In this document: piece by piece, positions 53,755-63,961 of the stretch
Position numbering within the stretch: position 1 is the first letter of the stretch
Layout of the letters: each line of letters begins with the position of its first letter
Assembly (NCBI GenBank): GCA_030762935.1
Contig: CM060886.1
Span: 35,697,509 to 35,761,508, forward strand
Direction: 5' to 3'
Origin: Hymenopus coronatus
Lineage: Eukaryota > Arthropoda > Insecta > Mantodea > Hymenopodidae
Length of the DNA stretch: 64,000 bases
Notes under the pieces: model-generated
What the model saw: the letters and a program-made list of their open reading frames with translations, nothing else
What the model was told of the DNA's origin: nothing
Database searches by the model: none
Translations under genes and position numbers: made by a program

Positions 53755-53872
53755 TTAAAGCACATGGAATATTGCGAGAAAGCATGAGTTGACTATGTAT
53801 TTATCTGCAGATTTCTTTGATAGTTGCACTATTATACAATTGTTTTAATATAATTTTTTCTCTCATTTGCAG

Positions 53873-53938
53873 TCTCAAGAGGAGAAAGCAGCAACCCAGT
53901 TATGCTTCATTGCACACTCCACCAAAGAGAACAATAAG
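53873..53938 (+). CDS. candidate internal exon of a host gene
   Basis: Acceptor TTTTTTCTCTCATTTGCAG with a good pyrimidine tract ends at 53,872. The 66-nt block reads SQEEKAATQLCFIAHSTKEN then NK without a stop. Donor AAG|GTAAGA begins at 53,939. Length is a multiple of three. It lies in non-repetitive sequence just right of the piggyBac-like element. I do not recognise the protein. Other frames or chance cannot be excluded, but strong signals on both sides of a clean block are rare in this window. Confidence 0.5.
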
Positions 53939-54194
53939 GTAAGATGGTCATACAAAATTATGAGAAAGTTAGTAGACAGAGATAAGGGAATTTATATACG
54001 CACTGGACCATACGGTATAGATTTTATGGTTTTCCTGATACTTTATCTTTAGAGCCTTTGTAGCGCCATTGCCTTATCCACTAGCTTGCCCTGATGTAGA
54101 TTTACTGCCCGCTGGTATCCACGTGGGTACTCATTGTCAGCTACTTCCTATGTATCTGCTGCAAAATATCTCATACTGAATTATGTAATGATGA

Positions 54195-54845
54195 AAAAAA
54201 CAGCTGATGTGTTCCATTCACATGACTTTATTTGTATCTCTGCAATAAATTATTTTTGAAAAGCTTATGCTTCTATTTACTTCCTGCTAATCGAAAAAAA
54301 ATTTAGCAGAAATAGTGTGTCCGTGTGTCCGTGTGTCTGTGAACACGATATCTCAAAAACGAAAAGTCGGTAAAATACCAAACTTGGTATTTAAGTTTAG
54401 TATCTTCCAGGGATGCGACACGAAGATTTTGAGGAAAATCGCCCCACCCCCAACTACCCTTCACATGGAACTTTTTTCGAAATTTTTTATTTTCTCAAAA
54501 ATAGCTCTAACGATTTTGATTAAAATTTCGTATATTAAACATATTTACCTGACAAATAAAATGTATATCTTGAATTTTCTGGGAATAGCCTCTGAAGAGT
54601 AGTTTATTCTGAATGAATTTTACTAAATTTTGAATAACTGCTAAACCGTAAGAGATGGACAAAAATTTACTACATAAAAATGTAGAGCACACACACACAC
54701 ACACGGACCTTTTTGTGAAAATGCTTTTTTTGGATATTGGGGACCCTAAAACATATATTTCCGGTGAAATCTCGGTATCGAATTTTTTGGTGGAGTGCAA
54801 TACTTTCTCTATAGACTATGTACATAGTGCGTATTGAGAAAGTAA
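54195..54845. repeat. Rep-A mosaic switching at CA/TG tracts
   Basis: Three pieces: minus tail (54,200-54,315), plus middle (54,317-54,688, starting exactly at the TG tract TGTCCGTGTGTCCGTGTGTC), and minus hairpin end (54,690-54,845, starting in an ACACAC run). Both orientation switches fall at CA/TG sequence. The hairpin end is TATAGACTATGTACATAGTG then TTGAGAAAGTAAAAAT. Confidence 0.82.
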
Positions 54846-55427
54846 AAATGTTTCCAGTAACGTGATGGAGGAGCCATAGGCATCAAATATCACCCCATTG
54901 ATCAACGCATTAGCCCCTAACATATTAATGTCGTGCATTGAATTACCACAGCGGTTTAATAATTCAGTTTGTTATATTAGTATCAAACGGCTTGGTTCAA
55001 CACATACTGTTTTAAATTTATAATTAATGAGCATTTGTAATATGCCCCTAATTTGGCTTTAATGAACTAATTTAGTTTGTTCTTCGCTTGAATAATAAAT
55101 ACAGACAACATTCATTTCCATGTATTTATGTGCATATCTCTTGGGGAGAAAGGTAATAATAGATAGGTAACTTGCTTAAAAGAGATCCCTGGTTCAAATC
55201 TCGGCTATGGCAGAAGTTTTCAGTCTCATTCTAACTATCCAACTCCCAGTGTGAAAATAATATTTATTCAATAGTTAGCTAAACCATGAATCCTAGGATT
55301 TAAAGTATTTACAACATTGTAAATCGCCATTGGGGTATGGCATCTCAAAATAAGTTGATCACCTAGTGGTTACCGTGAAACATGCGAGTGAGTTCACAAA
55401 TTTAATTCCCTGCCTGCATGTTGCTAT
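54846..55427 (+). other. mostly unassigned; SINE-D 3' part
   Basis: 55,160-55,245 has CCTGGTTCAAATCTCGGCTA and TTTTCAGTCTCATTCTAACT, the B box and body of SINE-D with its head lost. The rest is unrecognised. Confidence 0.5.
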
Positions 55428-55530
55428 GGTAGCTCAGGGGTAGAGCAACCGGCTAGAGACTGGGAGATTCGTGGTTCAAATCCCGGCTAAGGTACTGAAT
55501 TTTTCAGTCTAACTCTACCTATCCAGATAC
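55428..55530 (+). mobile_element. SINE-D
   Basis: GTTGCTATGGTAGCTCAGGG, GTAGAGCAACCGGCTAGAGA, B box GTGGTTCAAATCCCGGC, then TGAATTTTTCAGTCTAACTC. Confidence 0.82.
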
Positions 55531-55904
55531 AAAGTGTTCTACTCTAAAGCTTACCTTTTCGTCCTGTGTGTCTGTACGGAACGGAGGGCTTTTCCACACT
55601 GCAGCTGTGCGCTTATTGTACGTCAGACTCTGGAGGAAAGGACCTGATGAGTATAAATTCTGAGAGAAGCCGACATCCGGGCAGAGAGAGAGAGCCGTCG
55701 AAGAGGGTCACTAAAAGTTCACATCTCGACGCGGAGAGCGCCAGGAGCCGGATTGATCACCTGAGTCTTTAGACAACCACTAATGCCATCCCGCCGCCGA
55801 GAGCTGTATTTCACCTTGCGAAATGGCGCCTTTACCGCAGCCCTCTTCGACACTTATCTACAACCATGAAAGAGAGCAATGAGGATGAAATGATAATGAA
55901 ATGA
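55531..55904. other. GC-richer unassigned patch
   Basis: Includes a GAGAGAGAGAG run at 55,681. The 68-codon ORF at 55,566 has no recognised motif; possibly an unrecognised retroposon body. Confidence 0.35.
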
Positions 55905-56066
55905 AGGGACAGGAGACTCGGGGGAATGAAGAATCCTCGCCAGCATACAGTTAGTGATCCGGGAAAACCCCGAAAAACATATGGGTTAAAACCTTCGGTC
56001 GCGAGGAACAGATCTTACGACCTCCGGAATGCCAGTCCCAGGGAAAGGCCTGAGCCACCTGCCATA
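55905..56066 (-). mobile_element. SINE-G-like, diverged
   Basis: Minus: GGCAGGTGGCTCAGGCCTTT, GGAGGTCGTAAGATCTGTTC, TTTTTCGGGGTTTTCCCGGA. Shares the GGGGTTTTCCC block with 40,655. Confidence 0.55.
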
Positions 56067-56117
56067 TAAGTCATATCGGGGGTTTTACATTACAAACAAC
56101 TCGTCTATAGGTTGGGT

Positions 56118-56258
56118 ACGTTGGGTTTAAAGCGGTTTATTTTCCTCAAACACACACACACACATACATACTTCCAGACTCTGAGGAGGATAGGGAATAT
56201 TTAAAAAATTCCCCGCCCAGGCGGGAATCGAACTCGGGACCTCAGAGGCAGTCGGTAA
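56118..56258 (-). mobile_element. tRNA-derived SINE (SINE-E)
   Basis: Minus: B box GAGTTCGATTCCCGCCTGGG, body CTCAGAGTCTGGAAGTATGT, then a TG tract at the tail. Confidence 0.78.
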
Positions 56259-56526
56259 ATTGTTGTATTAGTAGCAGCACATATATATGCTATTATTTTA
56301 GCTGATAAAATAAATTGCAGTATTTATTACAAATAAAATAATTATTAAAGCAATCAAATCTACTGCATGTTAACACATAACTGTAAATTCAATGTAGTTA
56401 TTTTAAAAATATTTTACAGTTAGTGGATTGTAGGATAACATAATGAAATGAATTTGTTACGAATAAGGTTTAGCGAAAACAATCAATGATATGAAACAAT
56501 ATAGTTTTACTTCTCTACATAGTGCA

Positions 56527-56700
56527 TGACGCTCCCCGTGGTGTAGTTGTTACCATGCTTGTCTCTAAAACCCAAAATTGCAGGTTCAAACTTGGCGGAG
56601 GGCGATGGATTTTTCGGACGCAAAAATCCTTAGCATGGCTTTCTTCGGAAGGGAAGTAAAGCTGGTGATCTATGTAATATATATTTGTATGTAAAAGAAC
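56527..56700 (+). mobile_element. SINE-A, 3'-truncated
   Basis: CCCCGTGGTGTAGTTGTTAC, B box GCAGGTTCAAACTTGGC, body GGACGCAAAAATCCTTAGCA and TTCTTCGGAAGGGAAGTAAA. Confidence 0.8.
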
Positions 56701-56889
56701 CCCATACCTTGAAGTTTCCGTAAGTGTGATTTAGTCCCACAGTACCATCTGGCCCACGAGCTGCTCTCTCGTCATCTTGGGGCATAGCGGCGAATTCACG
56801 AACTAGAAATTGAAATTCGATCACGGAAACATCGTAGCGATGCTCTATGCTCCACTTAGGGGTTACAGGAAGTATTACATAGTACATGG

Positions 56890-57475
56890 TACATTTAAAA
56901 ATGTTTGATTTTAACAAAAATGGCTTTAAGCATTTAATTAAAATGTCCTATATTAAAGATATTTACATAACAAATAAAAAGTATGGGACATTTTCTGGGA
57001 ATGGCCTCTGAAGACAGCTTTAATCTAGATGAATTTTACGGAATTTTGCATAACTCGTAAACTGTAAGAGATGGGCAAAAACTTGCCTACCAACAACTGT
57101 AAAGCTTGTTAAAACACACAATTTATGATAGGTACATTTTTTCGTGGAATTGCCCGTTTCTGAGATATTGCTTGTTATTGGTTTCAGTTTTAACATACAC
57201 TTTTCTTAACAGGAAATTTGTCATTTCTTGATCATTTCCGAGTCATAGAAACAAAGGAACTTCAATGACACAGAAACCAGTTTTTAAAATATTTTGCTAT
57301 TGCTTTAGCCTAGTGTACTCCCTTATTTCCCTTATACTTACAAGGAAGCAAATAATAAGACAAGTTCTGCTAATGTTTATCTCGATTAGCATGAAGTAGA
57401 CAGAAGAATAAATTTTTTAACAATAATTAGTTACAGAGATTTAGAGAAAGTCGTGTGAATGGAGGTCAGCATATT
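56890..57475 (+). repeat. Rep-A, tail two-thirds
   Basis: From AAAATGTTTGATTTTAACAA to GTAGAGAAAG-like GAGAAAGTCGTGTGAATGG then GGTCAGC. The hairpin end and CA tract are absent. Confidence 0.8.
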
Positions 57476-57579
57476 TTTGTTTTTATTTTCAACGATATAT
57501 GCCTGATTTTTATGCTCTTTCAGGCTTCTGAGGCTTTGCTTTGTAATCTCTGCACCAAAGTTACCAATAAATAATTCAA

Positions 57580-57790
57580 CAAGAAGGATAGCTAAGTGGG
57601 TGTTATCTGTGGCCACATTCCGAAGATCGCGGATTCGATCCCCGTGGCCGGCCTTTCTGACCCATTTTGGGGTTTACCCTTGTCACCACGCGAATGCTGG
57701 GTAGGATCATTACATACCCCAAATTTTCCAGCCCATCACTTCCTGTTCCTCTTATTTTCTAATTATTTATTTTAGGGTAGAAGGACGTGG
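57580..57790 (+). mobile_element. tRNA-like SINE (SINE-H)
   Basis: GATAGCTAAGTGGGTGTTAT, B box GCGGATTCGATCCCCGTGGC, then TTTGGGGTTTACCCTTGTCA. Only one copy seen here, so family status is inferred from its layout. Confidence 0.55.
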
Positions 57791-57904
57791 CGACGGTGTT
57801 CGCGAGTTGCGGCTGGAAGATGAATTGCGAACACTCCGTCTAGACCCGCCTTTCGTTTTCAGAGCTCTCTCTGGGGGTATTCATTTGTTCAATTTAAACC
57901 AATA

Positions 57905-58285
57905 CCAGGTATATCTCATAAATGGAATAAATTGTGTGTTTTGACGAAATCTATATATTTTTTGTGGCAAGTTTTCTCTATTTTTTGTCTGTTTTACCAG
58001 TTATACAAAGGCATCAGAGGCTACTCTCAGAAAATGCAAGATATATAATTTACTTTACATCGAAAAATATTACATTTAAAGAATAGTTGGACTGGGTCAT
58101 TTTCTTAAAAATCTTCTTAAATATCAACTTTGTATTTATCCGAGATATTGTTTTTCAGTTATGCGCGCAGGCCCTTTTTTAAAAATGATTTTTTTTCGCA
58201 GGATTTCAAAACATAAATTTTCGGTAAAATCTTGATATCAAATTTTTTGTTCAGATATAAGACTTTTCCTTACTTATTATACAGA
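57905..58285 (-). repeat. Rep-A, heavily deleted
   Basis: From ATATCTCATAAATGGAATAA to the hairpin end remnant TTATTATACAGAGTATAGAA. CA tract lost (ATGCGCGCAGGCCC). Confidence 0.65.
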
Positions 58286-58699
58286 GTATAGAAAGTAAAA
58301 ATAACGATTTTGAAGTTGATAAAGTATATCAATAATTAAGAATATCTCGAAAATGGTCAATATCTCAACAATTTCTCTTTATATAAATTAATTTCACTTA
58401 ACGGAAACTGACGTCTTTTTCCAATAAGGTCTTGTCTAGCTCAAGTTATAAAAGTGCATTCAGAGTGATGAGAACATGACACGCTATTTCTAGAAAAGAT
58501 CAGTTTCTTCCCTGTTCATAACATATTTTAATAAAAATTATTAGGGATAAGGCTTAAAGTTAATGAAGATGTATTACATATTAATATCAATACGAAATAT
58601 AGTTCTATGCAAATATTTTAAACATATATTATTTTAATCAAATCGTTAGTCATTTTGAAAAATCAAAGATTTCGAAAAATTTTCCATATAAAGGATAGT

Positions 58700-59577
58700 T
58701 TTTACTTTCTCTATACGAACTATGTACATAGTGTATAGAGAACGTATTGTATTGCACCCAAAAATTCGATACCGAGATTTCACCGGAAATACATGTTTTG
58801 AGACTCTCTGAATCAAAAAAACAACATTTTTATAAACATTTCCATGTGTGTGTCTGTCTGTCTGTCTGTCTGCGTGTATGTGTGTGTGTGTCTGTCTGTG
58901 GGCAGCATAGCTCAAAAACGAAAAGACCGTTAAAACCCAAACTTGGTATTTAAGTTTGATGTCTTCCAAGGATGCGACACGAAGATTTTCAAGAAAATTC
59001 CCCCACGCCAAACTACCCTTTACATGGGAAAAATTCGAAATTTTTTATTTTCTTAAAAATGGCTCTAACGATTTTGATTAACATACCGTATATTAAACAC
59101 ATTTATTTACCTTACAAATAAAATGTATATCTTGAATTTTGTGGGAATTATTCTGGATGAAGTATACTGAAATGTGCATGATTGCTAAACCGTAAAAGAT
59201 GGACAAAAACTTACTACAGAAAATGTAGCTCACGATAAAACACAATTTATGCCATATACATTTTTTTCGTATACTTGATCATTTTTAAGATATTCCTGTT
59301 TTTTCGTTTCAGCTTCGAAAAAAATACATTTCTCATTCAGGAATTTGTTACCTCCTGTCCATACAAAGGAACTTAAGTTACATAGCAACCGGCTTTTGGC
59401 TATCACTTTAACTTATGGTACTCCCTCATTTCGCTTCTACTTACAAGGAAGCAAGTAACAAAACTCTTTCTGCTAATTTTTCTCGATTAGCATGAAGTAA
59501 ATAGAAGTATAAGCCTTTTAACAATAATTTATTGCAGAGATGTAGAGAAAGTCATGTGAATGGAACACATCAGATAT
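58700..59577 (+). repeat. Rep-A, full length, nested in Rep-A
   Basis: Intact hairpin (TATACGAACTATGTACATAG...AGAGAACGTA). TG-rich tract GTGTGTCTGTCTGTCTGTCT. Ends GAACACATCAG, with SINE-B starting 2-8 bp later. Confidence 0.9.
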
Positions 59578-59579
59578 TT

Positions 59580-59815
59580 TTGTAGTGTTTAACGCCCACT
59601 TTTACTACTTATGGCACCGCAGGCGATGACACTGGTGATACATGAATGAAGATTGAGCACCGGTGGAATGCAATGGCGGGGGAAACCAGATAACCCGGAG
59701 AAAACCCGTCCCTGTGCCGCTTTGTCCACCACAAATCTCACATGCGGTCGCTTGGGATCGAACAAGGGCCGTCAAATTGAAAGGTGAGTGGTCTAACCAT
59801 CCGGCCACGTTGTGA
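59580..59815 (-). mobile_element. SINE-B at a Rep-A tail
   Basis: Minus: CACAACGTGGCCGGATGGTT, AGACCACTCACCTTTC; B box region TTGTTCGATCCCAAGC; body TTTGTGGTGGACAAAGCGGC; 3' end AGTGGGCGTTAAACACTAC then an A run shared with the Rep-A tail. Confidence 0.85.
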
Positions 59816-59975
59816 AGGTATTTTGATGAAATCCTTGTGTCGCTTTCTTGGAGTAAACTTAAATACCAAATTTGGATTGTATCCTACTTTTGGTTTTTAA
59901 ATTATGCTGTTCCCGGACAGCAGACACGCACGCTCGATTTGAATTTGTGGGTGGGATACAATACTTCTTTTTACT

Positions 59976-61020
59976 TGCCTGGCAGTTCATTCGAGTTTTA
60001 ATGCTTCAGAACGTAGGCTAGAAATGATAAGGTAAAAATAATAAAATGCTCTGTATGCGTAGATGTGAAACATTTTTGTAACATTAAGATTCTGTCTTTG
60101 TCATTTCTCCAAAAAGTAAGAAATGACTTTAAAAAGCTTGTTGGTAATGGATGAAAACAAAACCAAACAAAAAGGCGGAAGATGGAGGTATACACGATAG
60201 AACCATGCTTTCCATCTTTGTTTTGCTTTGTCTTCCATTCTTTCTCTTGACTTATAGCTATAAGAAGTTAGAAACACATGGAGAAGCGTCATGAATAAGT
60301 AATTTATGCACGTGCCTTACTTTCGTGCCACCATCTAGAACCTTTCCATCCTTTGGGATGTTGTCTCATATATAATGCACCCTTTAATCCGTAAATTCTA
60401 ATTGTGCTTTCAAAAATAAGGTCAAATAATCTGCAAAAGAAAAAGAATTAAACGTCATTCACAATCCACAAGAGGATGAAAATGTGAAATTCTCTAGATA
60501 AAATTCAGCACATCTAATGTATCAGTCAAAACAATGCTCGCAAATGTGGTTTGGAAGCATTTTTATTATTATTCTATTGACTAGACAACTGATTATTATT
60601 TCCTTTTCAAGAACAGAGTTTTAAAGATGCGCTTGCTAAGAATGATTAGAAGAATGTATACCAATATATCACATCTAATTAGGGCGCTCATGACCAAGAA
60701 GTTCAGTGCCTTAAACCCCGCTCATCATCACATCTGATTTTTTATCCTCTTTTATTTTACGTCATTTTAATTACTTTGTCATAACGCGACGGATTTGTTA
60801 ACTCGTTGATCGGTATGTGTTGAACCTTATAGGTCTCATTCCTATACCATGCTTCTTTCGCTTCAAGTTTAATTGCGTTTGGGTGCCATTTAGTCTGGTC
60901 ACGTAGCCAGATGGCGGTGAATATCCAGCCCTCGAGATCTCATACTTTTACCATACCACTTTCCTCCGCAACAAGCAGATGGCGTTAAGAATGAAGTTCA
61001 GTCTAACTGATTTTACTAAT
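59976..61020. other. no gene recognised
   Basis: AT-rich. Nothing recognised in about 1 kb. Confidence 0.45.
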
Positions 61021-61023
61021 CAC

Positions 61024-61215
61024 CCTCCGTGGTGTAATGGTTACCATATTCTCAAGGTCATGAGTTCAAACCCGGTGGAGTACGATGGGTTTTTTGGGCG
61101 TAAAAATCCTTAGCATGGATTCCTTTAGAAGGGAAGTAAAGCCGTTGGTCCCGTGTCGTACATTTACTGATAAAGAGGCCTCTGAGCAAAATTAAGCAGT
61201 CTTTAACGCCCAGCT
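61024..61215 (+). mobile_element. SINE-A, split by SINE-F
   Basis: CCTCCGTGGTGTAATGGTTA, B box TGAGTTCAAACCCGGTG, body GGGCGTAAAAATCCTTAGCA. Broken at TTTAACGCCCAG; the tail GGCGTCCATAAACAA resumes at 61,429. Confidence 0.82.
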
Positions 61216-61428
61216 TTGGTGCTTCGTGGCGTACAGGATCGAGGTTTCGAATCCGCCTTGGGCATGGGTGTTTTTGTCTGTGTATGTTTATGTAAAAGGA
61301 AAACATTAAACATTAATAGGTCAACCAAAGAAATGTAGGAAACCGGAAAAAAAGAGGATAAAAGGAATGCAGCGCCGGATTACTGACAAGCCTCCGGAAC
61401 CGCATTTTTGAATAAATTAAAAAAAAAA
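61216..61428 (+). mobile_element. SINE-F, nested in SINE-A
   Basis: CTTTGGTGCTTCGTGGCGTA, B-box-like GAGGTTTCGAATCCGCC, then TTGGGCATGGGTG; 3' part CAGCGCCGGATTACTGACAA, CCTCCGGAACCG, A-rich tail. Same family as 29,098 but lacking the first ~35 bp. Confidence 0.78.
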
Positions 61429-61439
61429 AGGCGTCCATA

Positions 61440-62079
61440 AACAAAATCCATTTATTTTACTATTTGTGATAGATGGTAGCGCAAGCACTACTAACCATTA
61501 TTTTCAGTTTTTGCTGTTGCTTTAGATAACCATTTTGTATTGCGGAATAAAATTCCACTGCGTGATTTACTTTCGGGACTTAGGGAAACTACCAAAATAC
61601 CCGAGCATAGCGGTCGGCTCACGGGATTTGAACCCAAACGTTGCCGCCCGAGTCATACAGTTCGGTAGTTTTTTATATTGTTTTGGCTCGTTTGGAAATA
61701 AAATCGGAAGCTTATGGCCGGTTTTACTAATCTTCGGTACTGTATTACCATGTTGTTAATTTTCTTAATGAATCGATTATATTGTTATTGTGTTGCATTG
61801 TTAGAATAGTATTGTTGTTATTTCTGTCATTGATTTAAACGCTAAAAATCGGGTCTTTAAATTCTAAACGTAACCTTATTTGCATTGAAACTGGCAGAAG
61901 ATTTCGATGATGAACTTATGTATTTATAATATCTCGAAGGTAGTAAGTATGTGTTAGGTAATTATAGATTTCTAAATTGTAATTTTGAAGATCTAGTAGA
62001 AAAAATATTATGAGAGGTGTTCAACGGGACCAGTAGTTGGTAATTATTAGAGCAAGTTGAAGGGAGGTTAGAATACTCG
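61440..62079. other. unassigned; antisense tRNA-like patch
   Basis: 61,590-61,665 has GAGCATAGCGGTCGGCTCAC and GGGATTTGAACCCAAACG, the reverse of a tRNA B box, so a possible minus-strand SINE head. The rest is unrecognised. Confidence 0.45.
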
Positions 62080-63464
62080 ATACACACTCACTCACACACA
62101 CACACTCACACACACTCACTCCACACACACTCACACACACACACACTCACACACACTCACACACACACTCACACACACTCACACTCACACACACACTCAC
62201 AAACACTCACACACACACTCACAAACACTCACACTCACAAACACTCACAAACACTCACAAACACTCACACACACACTCACACACACTCACACACACTCAC
62301 ACTCACACACACTCACAAACACTCACACACACACTCACAAACACTCACACACACTCACAAACACTCACACACACACTCACACACACACTCACACACACTC
62401 ACACTCACACACACACAAATACTCACACACACACTCACTCACACACACTCACACACTCACAAACACTCACACACACACTCACACACACACACTCACAAAC
62501 ACTCACAAACACTCACACACACTCACAAACACTCACACACACACTCACACACACACTCACACACACTCACACTCACACACACACAAATACTCACACACAC
62601 ACTCACTCACACACACTCACACACTCACAAACACTCACACACACACTCACACACACACACTCACAAACACTCACAAACACTCACACACACTCACAAACAC
62701 TCACACACACTCACACACTCACACTCACACACACTCACACTCACACACACACAAATACTCACACACACACTCACTCACACACACTCACACACTCACAAAC
62801 ACTCACACACACACTCACACACACACTCACAAACACTCACAAACACTCACACACACTCACACACTCACTCACACACACTCACACACTCACTCACTCACAC
62901 ACACTCACACACACACTCACACACACACTCACACACACACTCACACACACACTCACACACACACTCACACACTCACACACTCACACTCTCACTCACTCAC
63001 ACACACTCACACTCACTCACTCACTCACTCACACACACTCACACACACTCACACATACACTCGACACACACTCACACTCATACACTCACACACACTCACA
63101 CATTCACACACACACACTCACACACACACTCACACACACACTCACACACTCACTCACACACACTCACACTCTCACTCACTCACACACACTCACACTCACT
63201 CACTCACTCACTCACTCACACACACTCACACACACTCACACATACACTCGACACACACTCACACTCATACACTCACACACACTCACACATTCACACACAC
63301 ACACTCACACACTCACTCACACACTCACTCAATCACACACACTCACACTCACTCACACACACTCACTCACACACACTCACACATACACTCACACACACTC
63401 ACACACTCACTCACTCACACACACACTCACTCACACACACACACATACACACACATACACACAC
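62080..63464 (+). repeat. CACTCA/CA-type microsatellite, 1.4 kb
   Basis: An almost pure A/C/T array of (CA)n and CTCA steps. The rare interruption ACAAATACTC recurs at about 62,415, 62,583 and 62,751, exactly 168 bp apart. The interruption CATACACTCGACAC recurs at about 63,055 and 63,241, 186 bp apart. So blocks were duplicated on top of slippage. Confidence 0.95.
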
Positions 63465-63825
63465 AGGGTGTTAATGAACTACACCGAAATAATTTGCGAG
63501 ATTGTGCACGCGACTGATATAAGTAATTTGAGATCAGCGATGCATGGTCTCCGGATAAACATAACGCAACTACATAGCGTTAAACGTGTGGGTATCAGGT
63601 GCTGATAAGTCCGTGTTAAAGCAAAGCAGATTGAAAAAATGGTTTAGAATGTCTTTAAAACTGCTGCCCGAGTACAGAAATATCGATCTTTAGCAGCTCG
63701 TTACTAGCGTTCTCAAGATTTAATGTCGCAAAAATCTATTAAATCTCGAACCAATCACTTGAAACTGAGCATTCATTAACTACGTTCTTCAGTTATGTAG
63801 CCTACTCTGAGGCGTTTTTTCAGCT
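63465..63825. other. one MITE-like end; otherwise unassigned
   Basis: CAGGGTGTTAATGAACTACA directly follows the microsatellite and resembles the CAGGGTGTTTC starts of the elements at 22,739 and 35,808. No partner end is seen before the window ends. Confidence 0.35.
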
Positions 63826-63900
63826 GCTCTGTTGGTTTAATGCGTAACGCGGGAAGCTGCTATCGCAAAGGCCGTGAGTTCGATTTCTGTCATAGAGTAA
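63826..63900 (+). mobile_element. tRNA-like SINE head
   Basis: CTCTGTTGGTTTAATGCGTA then CGCGGGAAGCTGCTATCGCA and B box GTGAGTTCGATTTCTGTC. No clear acceptor pairing, so more likely a SINE head or tRNA relic than a gene. Confidence 0.5.
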
Positions 63901-63961
63901 ATGTTTTTTAATATTATTTTTTCATTCCAGACGAAGGCGTGGCGTACTGACACTTCAGAAA

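Larger units (their letters stand above)
58310..59975 (-). repeat. Rep-A, old copy interrupted by 1.1 kb
   Basis: First part 58,310-58,699 ends TTTTCCATATAAAGGATAG. It resumes at 59,816 with AAATCCTTGTGTCGC and AAACTTAAATACCAAATTTG to TGGGATACAATACTTC. Between lie a younger plus-oriented Rep-A and SINE-B. Confidence 0.72.

Noticed and set aside
545..59975. Rep-A as a Helitron
   Set aside because: One end has a hairpin, but there is no 5' TC with 3' CTRR pair and copies do not sit regularly between A and T. Class left open.
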